A stretch of DNA of 64,000 nucleotides from the NCBI RefSeq assembly GCF_017876535.1, contig NZ_JAGIOF010000001.1, positions 310,001 through 374,000 on the forward strand, read 5' to 3'. The notes beneath the pieces were generated by a model. The model had not been told where the DNA came from. It was given only the letters and a program-made list of their open reading frames with translations, and ran no database searches. This stretch comes from Paeniglutamicibacter kerguelensis (GTDB lineage Bacteria > Actinomycetota > Actinomycetes > Actinomycetales > Micrococcaceae). The translations under genes were made by a program, and so were the position numbers. Positions within the stretch are counted from its first letter, which is position 1. The number at the start of each line of letters is the position of its first letter. Below, one piece after another: positions 54,468 through 62,876 of this stretch.

Positions 54468-54729
54468 TGTGCTTAACCGGGTTTCACGGCGGGGCCGGGA
54501 ATCGGGACAACTCGAGACGATTGTGATGAGAGACACGCAAGGCTGAACTTACTAAAAGGTAAGGGGTTTCGGGCCCGCGGGATGTGCAAGAAGGTGGTTC
54601 TGACTAGACGCGATTTAAAGGCGAAATCATTGCGCGGATGCGGTTCAATGTCCTGTTTTCGCATTTTGGTTACTGGAACATGACCTAATGAGCGAAAGAT
54701 TTACGTTTTTGGGCCACTCGGATGGATAT

Positions 54730-54748
54730 TTAGGTTAGACGTACCTAA
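54730..54748 (+). promoter_or_regulatory. DtxR/IdeR iron box
   Basis: TTAGGTTAGACGTACCTAA matches the 19-bp actinobacterial DtxR/IdeR consensus at 16 positions and keeps both TTAGGTTAG and ACCTAA halves. It lies 75 bp before the iron-binding lipoprotein gene. Iron-loaded DtxR or IdeR would repress the importer when iron is plentiful. Confidence 0.85.
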
Positions 54749-54823
54749 GCTAATCGAGCGGGTTCAGGTCGATTGGCTTGTGACTGGCGCCTCGATTTTC
54801 CTCACCTCGGAAGGTTTTCCTCC

Positions 54824-55870
54824 ATGAAGATTCGCAAAAACATGCTGGCCGGCATCGCACTGGCGGCCACCGCAGCGATGGGCCTGACTGCATGCTCCAG
54901 CGGTGCTCCAGCCCCAGCCTCGACCCCAGCGGCATCCGGAGCGGGCGAGATTACCGTTTACAACGCCCAGCATGAGAGCCTCGCCCAGGAATGGGTCGAT
55001 GCGTTCACCAAGGAAACCGGAATCAAGGTCACGGTGCGCAACGGCTCCGACACTGAGATGTCCAACCAGATCATCCAGGAAGGCAAGGCCTCACCGGCCG
55101 ACGTATTCCTGACCGAAAATTCTCCCGCAATGGCGCAGGTTGAGAATGCCGGACTGTTTGCCGATGTCGACGAGGCCACCATCGACCAAGTGCCCGCCGA
55201 GTTCCGCCCGTCGACCAACAAGTGGACCGGCATTGCCGCACGCTCGACCGTGTTCGTCTACGACCCGGCCAAGATCACGGCGGACCAGCTTCCCAAGTCC
55301 ATGCTGGATCTGGCCGAGCCGGAATGGAAGGGTAAGTGGGCTGCCTCGCCGACCGGCGCCGACTTCCAGGCCATCGTCGCCGCCCTGCTCGAGCTTAAGG
55401 GCGAGGAAGTCACCACCGAATGGCTGGCAGGCATGAAGGAAAACTTCACCGCCTACAAGGGCAACTCCACCGCGATGAAGGCCGTCAATGCCGGCGAAGT
55501 CGACGCGGCATTGATCTACCACTACTACTACTACGGTGACCAGGCCGCGACCGGCGAGAACTCCAAGAACGTCCAGCCGTACTACTTCAAGAACCAGGAC
55601 CCGGGAGCATTCGTTTCCGTATCCGGCGGCGGCGTGCTCGCCTCCTCAAAGAACGCGGAAGCCGCACAGAAGTTCCTGACCTTCATCACCGGCAAGGCCG
55701 GCCAGGAAATCTTGAAGAACGGCACCTCGTTTGAATACGCCGTCGGTTCGGGCGTCGCTTCCAACGACAAGCTCGTTCCGCTGAAGGACCTGCAGGCTCC
55801 GACCGTTGACCCGGCGAAGCTGAACTCGGCTAAGGTCACCGAGCTGATGACCAACGCAGGATTGCTGTAA
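54824..55870 (+). CDS. Ferric iron-binding lipoprotein of ABC transporter (FbpA/FutA type)
   Basis: A 348-residue lipoprotein with lipobox LTAC (Cys24). The mature part is a transferrin-like binding protein. [20 protein letters not shown] near 45 and [13 protein letters not shown] near 105 are family features. A Tyr cluster (Y232-H-Y234 to Y237) carries the tandem tyrosines that usually bind Fe3+. ATG 54824 follows GGAAGG. An iron box lies upstream and the permease and ATPase genes follow, so ferric iron uptake is a firm assignment. It may take the iron as free ion or with a small anion. Confidence 0.9.
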   Translation: MKIRKNMLAGIALAATAAMGLTACSSGAPAPASTPAASGAGEITVYNAQHESLAQEWVDAFTKETGIKVTVRNGSDTEMSNQIIQEGKASPADVFLTENSPAMAQVENAGLFADVDEATIDQVPAEFRPSTNKWTGIAARSTVFVYDPAKITADQLPKSMLDLAEPEWKGKWAASPTGADFQAIVAALLELKGEEVTTEWLAGMKENFTAYKGNSTAMKAVNAGEVDAALIYHYYYYGDQAATGENSKNVQPYYFKNQDPGAFVSVSGGGVLASSKNAEAAQKFLTFITGKAGQEILKNGTSFEYAVGSGVASNDKLVPLKDLQAPTVDPAKLNSAKVTELMTNAGLL

Positions 55871-55875
55871 CTCAT

Positions 55876-57468
55876 ATGAGCAAGACTCAAACGGTTCCCG
55901 ACATCCAACGGGAACCGAACGTGGCGGGAGGGGGCAAAAGCCCCCGCCCGCCATTGGGCGTTTCGGGCCTTTCCCTTTTGGCGATACTCATCTCCCTGTT
56001 TTCGCTCATCCCGCTGGGCTATGTCATTTACATGACGGCAACCACCGAATGGTCCACCGTGGTTGAACTCGTCATCCGGCCGAGGGTGGGCGAACTCCTG
56101 CTCAACACCATCATGCTGGTGGTGGTCACGGTGCCGCTGTGCCTGGTCCTGGGCGTGGGAGGAGCCTGGCTGGTGGAACGCACCAACCTGCGCGGTTACC
56201 GGTGGTGGGCGCTGGCCCTGGCCGCCCCGTTGGCCATCCCCGCGTTCGTGAACAGCTATGCCTGGGCCTCGACGATCCCTTCGCTGGCCGGGCTGGGTGC
56301 GGGCGTGCTCATTGCAACGCTTTCATACTTCCCGCTGGTGTACATCCCGGTGGCGGCAACACTTGGAAGGCTCGATCCTGCCATCGAACAATCGGCCGCG
56401 TCCCTGGGTCTGGGGCCTTGGGCGGTGTTCTTCCGTGTGGTGCTGCCGCAGTTGCGCATCGCCATGGCCGGCGGTTCCTTGCTGGTGGCACTGCATTTGC
56501 TCTCCGAATACGGGGCCTTTGCCATGATCCGTTTCGATACCTTCACCACGGCGATCATGGTTCAGTTCCAGTCCACGTTCAATGGCGCGGCCGGAAACAT
56601 GCTCGCAAGCGTGCTGGTCCTGTTGTGCATGCTGTTGCTGCTGGGCGAGGCCAAAGTGCGTGGCAACGCCCGCTACGCGCGGGTTGGCTTCGGGGCCCAG
56701 GGGCTGGCCATCCGGTTTAAGCTGGGACGCTACGAACTGCCCGCCCAACTGGCACTGCTGGCGCTCTTTGTGCTCTCGGTGGGGGTGCCGCTCTACTCAG
56801 TGGTTCGCTGGCTCGTCGCCGGGGGTGCGGGGGTCTGGGAGCCTGAAAGGTTGCTCCCCGCCCTGGCCCAGACCATGGGCTACGGCCTGGCCGGCGCGCT
56901 GCTGACCTGCGTGGTGGCCTTCCCCATGGCCTTCCTCGCCGTGCGTCATCCCAGCTGGTTCAGCAAGCTCCTGGAACTCTCGAACTACGTGACTAGCTCG
57001 ATGCCCGGCATCGTGGTCGGGCTGGCCTTCGTCACGGTGAGCATCAGGCTGGTGCCGGGCATTTACCAAAGCGCCTATGTCCTGCTGGCCGCCTACGTCT
57101 TGCTGTTCCTGCCCCGGGCCCTGGTCAACCTGCGCTCCGGATTGGCGCAGGCGCCGCGCGAGCTTGAGGAGGCGGCCCGCTCCCTGGGACGCTCACCCTC
57201 GGTGGCGTTCTTCCGGGTCACGCTTCGGCTGACGGCGCCGGCGGCCGCGGGCGGGGCCGCGCTGGTGTTCCTGGCGATCGTGAACGAACTGACGGCCACC
57301 CTGTTGCTGGCGCCGAACGGAACCCGCACCCTGGCCACGGCGTTCTGGGCCAAGAGCAGCGAGATCGACTACTCGGGCGCGGCTCCCTACGCGCTGCTGA
57401 TGATCCTGATCTCCGCACCCATGACCTACCTGCTATTCCAGCAATCGAAGAAAGCTGCCGGACAATGA
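55876..57468 (+). CDS. Ferric iron ABC transporter permease (FbpB type, two fused halves)
   Basis: A 530-residue permease with twelve predicted helices in two homologous halves. Each half ends with an EAA-like loop: [20 protein letters not shown] near 174 and [20 protein letters not shown] near 435. This fused architecture is standard for FbpB. The first 30 residues are polar and are encoded by DNA containing two strong hairpins. It starts 5 bp after the binding-protein stop and overlaps the ATPase start by 4 bp. Confidence 0.9.
   Translation: MSKTQTVPDIQREPNVAGGGKSPRPPLGVSGLSLLAILISLFSLIPLGYVIYMTATTEWSTVVELVIRPRVGELLLNTIMLVVVTVPLCLVLGVGGAWLVERTNLRGYRWWALALAAPLAIPAFVNSYAWASTIPSLAGLGAGVLIATLSYFPLVYIPVAATLGRLDPAIEQSAASLGLGPWAVFFRVVLPQLRIAMAGGSLLVALHLLSEYGAFAMIRFDTFTTAIMVQFQSTFNGAAGNMLASVLVLLCMLLLLGEAKVRGNARYARVGFGAQGLAIRFKLGRYELPAQLALLALFVLSVGVPLYSVVRWLVAGGAGVWEPERLLPALAQTMGYGLAGALLTCVVAFPMAFLAVRHPSWFSKLLELSNYVTSSMPGIVVGLAFVTVSIRLVPGIYQSAYVLLAAYVLLFLPRALVNLRSGLAQAPRELEEAARSLGRSPSVAFFRVTLRLTAPAAAGGAALVFLAIVNELTATLLLAPNGTRTLATAFWAKSSEIDYSGAAPYALLMILISAPMTYLLFQQSKKAAGQ
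55892..55952 (+). other. Two hairpins in the 5' coding region of the iron permease
   Basis: CGGTTCCCG / CGGGAACCG (55892-55917, perfect 9 bp) is followed by GGCGGGAGGGGGC / GCCCCCGCCCGCC (55923-55952, one mismatch, AAAA loop). Both lie inside the permease gene within its first 26 codons. They may slow transcription or degradation and so keep the binding protein more abundant than the membrane parts. Confidence 0.6.
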
Positions 57469-58583
57469 CCGAAGCATTGCCAAGACCGCACAAGCTCTCC
57501 GGGCTGGTGCCTGCCGTTACTTTTCTGCGCACCACCAACCTCGTCAAGAGCTTTGGCAGCAAGAAAGTGCTCAACGGAGTCAATCTTGCGATCGCCGAAT
57601 GCGGCACCACCGCGATCGTGGGCCCGTCGGGGTCCGGGAAGACCACGCTGCTGCGGCTGATTGCCGGATTCGAAAACCCGGACAGCGGATCCGTTGAACT
57701 CAACGGACAGGCGGTGGCCGGGGCCGCCTGGGTTCCGGCGCACAAGCGCGAGATCGGATATGTGGCCCAGGACGGGGCGCTCTTCCCGCACCTGAGCGTG
57801 GCACAGAACATCGCCTTCGGCCTGGACCGCGAGTGGGGCACCAGGGGCCGGGTCGCCACGGCCAAGCGAGTTGCCGAGCTGCTGGACATGGTCTCGCTCG
57901 AGGCGTCCATGGGCGCCCGCCGCCCGCACGAGATCTCCGGGGGCCAGCAGCAACGCGTGGCCTTGGCCCGTGCCTTGGCCCGCAAGCCGAAATTGATGCT
58001 GCTCGATGAACCGTTCTCCGCGCTGGACGCGGGATTGCGGGTTGCCACCCGCAAGGCCGTGGCCGACGTGTTGCATGAGGCCGCTGTCACCACCATCCTG
58101 GTGACCCACGACCAGGGCGAGGCGCTCTCCTTCGCCGACCAGGTGGCCGTCATGCGCGGCGGGACGCTGGCACAGACGGGCAGCCCGTTCTCCGTGTACA
58201 CCAGGCCCGCGGACCGCGACACCGCGGAGTTCCTTGGCGATGCGGTGATCCTGGACGCCCTGTTGCAGGGGTCGCTGGCCACGTGTTCGCTGGGCTGGAT
58301 CCCGGTGCGCCACGCCACCACCCAGGGGAAGGTGCGGCTGATGCTGCGCCCCGAGCAGATCCGCATCACCGCAGACGGACCCATCAGGGGCACCGTGGTG
58401 GACACCGTGTTCTTCGGTCCGGAAACCACGGTCCGCATCAAGCTTTCCCCGATGGGCGGGCCCACCGGCGGCGGCGAGGTCATCACGATCCGGCACTGGA
58501 ACGCGGCGATGGCGCGCCCCGGCATGGAATTGAACCTGAGCGTCATTGGCGAAGGCGTTGCCTTCCCGGCCGGAGCCGACTGA
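57465..58583 (+). CDS. Ferric iron ABC transporter ATPase (FbpC type)
   Basis: A 372-residue ATPase. Walker A GPSGSGKT (53-60), signature ISGGQQQR (157-164) and Walker B LMLLDEP (177-183) are intact. A C-terminal TOBE-like domain follows ([15 protein letters not shown] near 290). The first 20 residues before the ABC domain are variable. ATG 57465 overlaps the permease stop. It would energise the FbpA-FbpB system, and the operon ends in a strong bidirectional hairpin. Confidence 0.9.
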   Translation: MTEALPRPHKLSGLVPAVTFLRTTNLVKSFGSKKVLNGVNLAIAECGTTAIVGPSGSGKTTLLRLIAGFENPDSGSVELNGQAVAGAAWVPAHKREIGYVAQDGALFPHLSVAQNIAFGLDREWGTRGRVATAKRVAELLDMVSLEASMGARRPHEISGGQQQRVALARALARKPKLMLLDEPFSALDAGLRVATRKAVADVLHEAAVTTILVTHDQGEALSFADQVAVMRGGTLAQTGSPFSVYTRPADRDTAEFLGDAVILDALLQGSLATCSLGWIPVRHATTQGKVRLMLRPEQIRITADGPIRGTVVDTVFFGPETTVRIKLSPMGGPTGGGEVITIRHWNAAMARPGMELNLSVIGEGVAFPAGAD

Positions 58584-58639
58584 CGCAGGCCTGGGCCGGC
58601 CTGCCACGCCGGGGTTCGGGAAGCCTTGGGCAAGACGAA

Positions 58640-58687
58640 GGGCGTGGTTGGTGTGTTCCTTGGGAGGGAACTACACCAACCACGCCC
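58640..58687. terminator. Bidirectional terminator between iron operon and MHS carrier
   Basis: GGGCGTGGTTGGTGT / ACACCAACCACGCCC, extended by GTTCC/GGAAC across a one-base asymmetry, with a TTGGGAG loop. It lies between convergent stops. Confidence 0.8.
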
Positions 58688-58725
58688 CTGGCGTTCAGTG
58701 CATGGCCGGATCGGCCGAATCGCCC

Positions 58726-60126
58726 TTAGCGCGAGGCGGTTGCAACGGGTTCCGCCGGAGCGGTGCGCTTGTCAAAGATGGTCGCACCTACTTCCTGCTC
58801 GGCCTGGTTGTTGATCGACAGGTCGATGCCGCTGCGGTCGCGCAGCAGCGAAACGGCGGTCAGCGACACCAGCGTCATGATCAGCAGGTAGAGGCCCACG
58901 GCGTTGGTGCCGCCGGTTGCCTGGACCAGCGCGGTGGCGATCATCGGGGCGAAGGCGCCACCCAGGATCGCACCGAGGGCGTAGGAGATCGAGACGCCGG
59001 AGAAGCGGACCGAGGCCGGGAACAGCTCCGAGTACAGCGCGGCCTGCGGGCCGTAGCCGAGGCCCAGTCCGATGGCGAAGATCGCGAAGGCCAGGTACAG
59101 CATCGGCAGCGAGGCCGTGTTCACCAGCATGAAGACCGGGAAGATGGCCAACGCCTGGCAGGTGAAGCCGATCTGGTAGGTGCGCTTGCGGCCGATCTTG
59201 TCCGAGAGGTAGCCCGAGAGCAGCGTGAAGAGGAACCACATGGCCGCGGCGAAGGCGACAGCCACCAGAACATCCGTCCGCTCGAACCCGATCGGGCCGT
59301 TCGGGTTGGTGGTGTAGGCCTGCAGGAAGCCGCCGGTGGTCATGTAACCCGCCGCGTTGTTGCCGGCGAAGACCAGCGCGGCCAGGATCACAAGCAGCCA
59401 GTGCTTGCGGAAGAGCTCGATGACCGGAACCTTGGTCTGCTGCTTCTTGGCAGCGATTTCCTCGAAGATCGGGGATTCGTCCACGGCGCGGCGGACCAGG
59501 AAGCCGACGATGATCAGCACGATGCTCAGCAGGAACGGAATGCGCCAGCCCCACTGGAGGAACTGTTCGCCGGGGGAGATGACGCCGGTCATCAGTGCCG
59601 TGACGCCCGAAGCCAGCAGCATGCCCAACGGGACACCCAGCTGCGGGAACGCGCCGGCGCGGCCGCGGCCGTCCTTGGGTGCGTGCTCGACGGCCATCAA
59701 CACCGCGCCGCCCCATTCGCCACCCGCGGAAATGCCCTGCAGGATGCGCAGGCTCAGCAGCATGATCGGGGCCGCGACGCCCGCGGTTTCATACGTCGGC
59801 AGCACGCCGATGAGGGTGGTTGCGGCGCCCATCATGATCAGGGTGATCACCAGCATGGCGCGGCGGCCGATCTTGTCGCCGTAGTGCCCGGCCAGGAAGG
59901 CGCCGAGCGGGCGGAAGAGGAACGAGATGCCAACGGAGGCGAAGGAGAGCAAGAGGCCGATCTGGGCGCCGGCCGGCTTGAAGAAGAGCTCGGCGAAGAT
60001 CAGGCCTGCGGCCGTGGCGTAGATGAAGAAGTCGTACCACTCGATGGTGGTGCCGATGATGGTGGCAAAGGCGACGCGGCGCGAATTGGCGCGCTGGGCC
60101 GGCGTTTGGGTGCGTGTGGAACTCAT
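58726..60126 (-). CDS. Metabolite:H+ symporter (MHS family) MFS carrier
   Basis: A 466-residue, 12-helix carrier. IIGTTIEWYDFFIYATAAGL near 23 is the opening of MHS carriers, and GHYGDKIGRRAMLVITL near 80 is the loop 2-3 signature with RILQGISAGGEWGGA near 127. ShiA, KgtP, ProP and relatives move shikimate, 2-oxoglutarate, proline/betaine or other organic acids. The divergent LysR gene and the nearby P450 set suggest an organic acid or terpenoid-derived substrate, which is inference. Confidence 0.88.
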   Translation of the reverse strand: MSSTRTQTPAQRANSRRVAFATIIGTTIEWYDFFIYATAAGLIFAELFFKPAGAQIGLLLSFASVGISFLFRPLGAFLAGHYGDKIGRRAMLVITLIMMGAATTLIGVLPTYETAGVAAPIMLLSLRILQGISAGGEWGGAVLMAVEHAPKDGRGRAGAFPQLGVPLGMLLASGVTALMTGVISPGEQFLQWGWRIPFLLSIVLIIVGFLVRRAVDESPIFEEIAAKKQQTKVPVIELFRKHWLLVILAALVFAGNNAAGYMTTGGFLQAYTTNPNGPIGFERTDVLVAVAFAAAMWFLFTLLSGYLSDKIGRKRTYQIGFTCQALAIFPVFMLVNTASLPMLYLAFAIFAIGLGLGYGPQAALYSELFPASVRFSGVSISYALGAILGGAFAPMIATALVQATGGTNAVGLYLLIMTLVSLTAVSLLRDRSGIDLSINNQAEQEVGATIFDKRTAPAEPVATASR

Positions 60127-60251
60127 GGTGCGGGTGCTCCTCGGTGAGCGGGCTGTTCATGGCGGGAGAATGCGGCTCTGTGCAGTGTCGGATTCCGGGG
60201 ATGTGATCCGCGACAATGCGATGCGTCACCCACCAGTGTTTCAGCCCACAT

Positions 60252-60265
60252 AGTTTGAGTAAACT
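60252..60265. promoter_or_regulatory. Dyad in the MHS-LysR divergent gap
   Basis: AGTTT-GAGT-AAACT (perfect 5-bp arms) lies in the AT-rich 60127-60302 gap between the carrier and LysR genes. Short, but placed where a LysR operator would be expected. Confidence 0.35.
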
Positions 60266-60302
60266 TCAATTTGATGTACAACTTTTTTGATTGGACTTAA
60301 GA

Positions 60303-61220
60303 ATGCTTCGTTTCTCGCTGCGCCAGCTCGAGCTGATGGCGGAACTGCCCCGCCATCCAACCCTTGGCTCGGCCTCGGCCGAACTCAGGATTTCCGAATC
60401 CGCACTGTCTCAGGCCATTACCGCCGTGGAGAGGATCGCGGGCGAGCAACTGTGCGTACGCCGAAAGTCCCACGGCATACACATGACGCCGGCAGGCCAG
60501 TACTTCGCCGACAAGGCGCGCCGCATCGTCGCGGACGCCCTGGAGCTGGGAAGCACGTTCCCCCGTACGGAGGGACGCCTGCGCGGACCCGTGGCGATCG
60601 GGTGCTTTGCATCATTCGCCAGCCATGTTGTGCCCTCCGTTCTTGAAGGATTCCCGGCGCTTCACCCGGAAATCGATGTTTCGGTGCGTGTTGGTACCCA
60701 TGACGACCTGCTTCCGGCCCTGGAAAACGGGGAACTCGACCTGGCGATCGTCTATGACCTCTTGTTGCCCACGGGGCTTGCGAAACGGCACATCTATGAA
60801 ACCCGACTGGAAGTCGTCTTGCACCCGGACCACCCTCTGGCCGCGCGGAAATCCCTGTCGATACGCGACCTGGAAGACGAACCGCTGATCAACTACGACT
60901 CCAGCCCCAGCACCGAAAACACCCGTCGGCTCTTTGCTGATGCCGGATTGCACCCCAAACTCGCCTATTCCCTTCCCCAGGTGGTGCTGGTCAACGCCAT
61001 GGTGGGCCGTGGGCTGGGCTACGGACTGCTTATGGCCAGGCCCAACAACCCGTCGATGACGCTGGAAGGATTGCCCGTGGCCATCAGGGACCTCGAGCCT
61101 CCGAACAGCCCCAGCGCCGTCGTGGCGATCTGGCCGCAGGCCTCCACGCTCAGCCCCCGGGCCGAGGCTTTCCTGGGCCACTCCATCGATGTCATGCGCG
61201 GGGCCTGGAACCGGGACTGA
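60303..61220 (+). CDS. LysR-family transcriptional regulator
   Basis: A 305-residue LysR protein. The N-terminal helix-turn-helix spans about 5-60 (LRQLELMAELPRHPTLGSAS, SESALSQAITAVERIAG). The substrate-binding domain covers about 90-290, with GPVAIGCFASFASHVVPSVL near 89 and EDEPLINYDSSPSTENTRRL near 191. ATG 60303 is chosen, as it fits the family start. TTG 60291 is an alternative. It is divergent from the MHS carrier, a classic arrangement for control of the neighbour. Confidence 0.88.
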   Translation: MLRFSLRQLELMAELPRHPTLGSASAELRISESALSQAITAVERIAGEQLCVRRKSHGIHMTPAGQYFADKARRIVADALELGSTFPRTEGRLRGPVAIGCFASFASHVVPSVLEGFPALHPEIDVSVRVGTHDDLLPALENGELDLAIVYDLLLPTGLAKRHIYETRLEVVLHPDHPLAARKSLSIRDLEDEPLINYDSSPSTENTRRLFADAGLHPKLAYSLPQVVLVNAMVGRGLGYGLLMARPNNPSMTLEGLPVAIRDLEPPNSPSAVVAIWPQASTLSPRAEAFLGHSIDVMRGAWNRD

Positions 61221-61231
61221 GCGCCATCCGC

Positions 61232-62491
61232 CTATGCGGGCGCCGGCTGCGGAATCCCTGTCAACGACTTGGCAAGGGCCTTGAAGCTGAATCCCGGTGC
61301 GGAGATTTCGTCCGTGGTCAGGGCCAGGCCGAGGTCCACGAGCTTGCGTGCGGCGATGTGGTCGGCCGGCGAGTTCACCGACTCCACGGCGGCAAGCGCC
61401 CCGTTGCGCAGCAGCGCGATGGAGAACTTCCCGGCGGCGGGATCCCCAAGCAGCACCGGTTCGTCGCCGGGTTCCGACACGCCGGCGATCTGCAGCCTGA
61501 TGGCACCCTGGGTGCTCCAGAACCACGGGGTCTGGGCGTAGGACGATTCGTCGCCCATGATGCTGCGGGCCGCATGGCGGCCCTGGTCCGTGGCGTTCTG
61601 CACCGATTCCAGGCGCATGCGCGCCCCGGAGTCCCGATGGGGGAAGGACGCGCAGTCGCCGACGGCCCACACCCCGGGAACCGAGGCCCGCAGCGCGGAA
61701 TCAACCACGATCCCGTTCTCCACCTCCAGTCCCGCGGCCTGCGCCAGTTCGGTGCGAGGGTTCACTCCCACACCGTAGAGCACCAGGTCGGCCGGGTAGC
61801 GTGTGCCGGTGGTGGATTCCACGGACAGGCCATCCCCGTCGCGGTGGATTGCCGCCACGCCCTCGTTCAGGCGCAGGTCGATCCCGTCCCCGGTGTGACG
61901 CTGGGTGAACCAGTCCGAGGCCGTGGCCGAGAGCGCGCGTCCCATGGGGCGCGGGGCGAATTCCAGCACCGTGACCTCCAGCCCGCGGGCCCTGGCCCCG
62001 GCGGCGAACTCCAGGCCGATGAACCCGGCCCCGACCACAACAACCTTCCGGGCGGTGGATAGTGAATCATGCAGCCGCCGGGCGTTGGTGAGCGTGCGAA
62101 GCTCGTGCACGCCGTCCAGGTCGGAGCCCGGGCAGGGCAGTGCCCGGTTGGCGGCACCCGTGGCAAACACCAGGTGGGTGTAGTCCAATGACGTGCCACC
62201 GGAAAGCCTCACGGAGCGTGCCTCGGTGTCGACGGAAACCGCTGTTGCCGCCAACAGCGTGATGTCCTTGGCCGCGAAGAAGCCGGGGCCGCGCAACGGC
62301 AACGGTTCGGCCGTGGATTCGGGCCCGAGGTAGTCCTTGGACAGCGGCGGGCGCTGGTAGGGGGAGTGGGCCTCGTCGTTGAGTATGGTGATGGCCCCGG
62401 TGAAGCCCTCGGCGCGCAGGGAATCCGCCACCTGGATGCCCGCCTGCCCGGCCCCGATGATGAGGACCGACTCGCTGGAAAAGTTCTCCAT
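61232..62491 (-). CDS. FAD-dependent ferredoxin reductase
   Basis: A 419-residue flavoprotein of the putidaredoxin-reductase/BphA4 group. FAD-binding GAGQAG at 13-18, PPLSKDYL near 50, NAD-binding VVVVGAGFIGLEFAAGARA near 147 and VWAVGDCASFPH near 275 are present. A reductase C-terminal domain follows. ATG 62491 is selected because it directly follows the ferredoxin gene. The upstream frame overlaps that gene. It passes electrons from NAD(P)H to the adjacent ferredoxin for the P450. Confidence 0.9.
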   Translation of the reverse strand: MENFSSESVLIIGAGQAGIQVADSLRAEGFTGAITILNDEAHSPYQRPPLSKDYLGPESTAEPLPLRGPGFFAAKDITLLAATAVSVDTEARSVRLSGGTSLDYTHLVFATGAANRALPCPGSDLDGVHELRTLTNARRLHDSLSTARKVVVVGAGFIGLEFAAGARARGLEVTVLEFAPRPMGRALSATASDWFTQRHTGDGIDLRLNEGVAAIHRDGDGLSVESTTGTRYPADLVLYGVGVNPRTELAQAAGLEVENGIVVDSALRASVPGVWAVGDCASFPHRDSGARMRLESVQNATDQGRHAARSIMGDESSYAQTPWFWSTQGAIRLQIAGVSEPGDEPVLLGDPAAGKFSIALLRNGALAAVESVNSPADHIAARKLVDLGLALTTDEISAPGFSFKALAKSLTGIPQPAPA

Positions 62492-62495
62492 GGGC

Positions 62496-62819
62496 CTAGA
62501 CCTGGTCCGAGGGGACATCGACCACGATGTTGCCGAGCTCGCCGGACATCTTGATCTGGCAGCCCAGGCGCGAGGAGTCGGTGCGCTCGGCGGTGGTGCA
62601 GTCGAGCATTTCGTCCTCGTCGTCGCTGACCTCCGGCAGTTGACCGGCGAATTCGGGGCGGACGAACACGTGGCAGGTGGCGCACATGGCCTGGCCGCCG
62701 CATTCGCCGACGATGCCCTCGATGCCGTTGGTGACGGCGGCGCGCATCAGCGAGGTGCCCTCCTCGACGGTGACTTCGGTGGCTTCGCCAGTGGGCTGGG
62801 TAAAGGTGATGGTAGGCAT
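62496..62819 (-). CDS. Adrenodoxin-type [2Fe-2S] ferredoxin
   Basis: A 107-residue ferredoxin of the putidaredoxin type. Cluster ligands are C40, C46, C49 (CGGQAMCATC) and C87 (RLGCQIK). The acidic face EVSDDEDEMLD near 63-73 fits docking to P450 and reductase. The gene ends 4 bp before the reductase start and follows the P450 gene by 57 bp, making a P450-ferredoxin-reductase operon read right to left. Confidence 0.92.
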   Translation of the reverse strand: MPTITFTQPTGEATEVTVEEGTSLMRAAVTNGIEGIVGECGGQAMCATCHVFVRPEFAGQLPEVSDDEDEMLDCTTAERTDSSRLGCQIKMSGELGNIVVDVPSDQV

Positions 62820-62876
62820 GCTGGGGGAATCCTTTGGGAAAATACGTGAAATCGGGGGAACGAAAACGGTGGCTGT

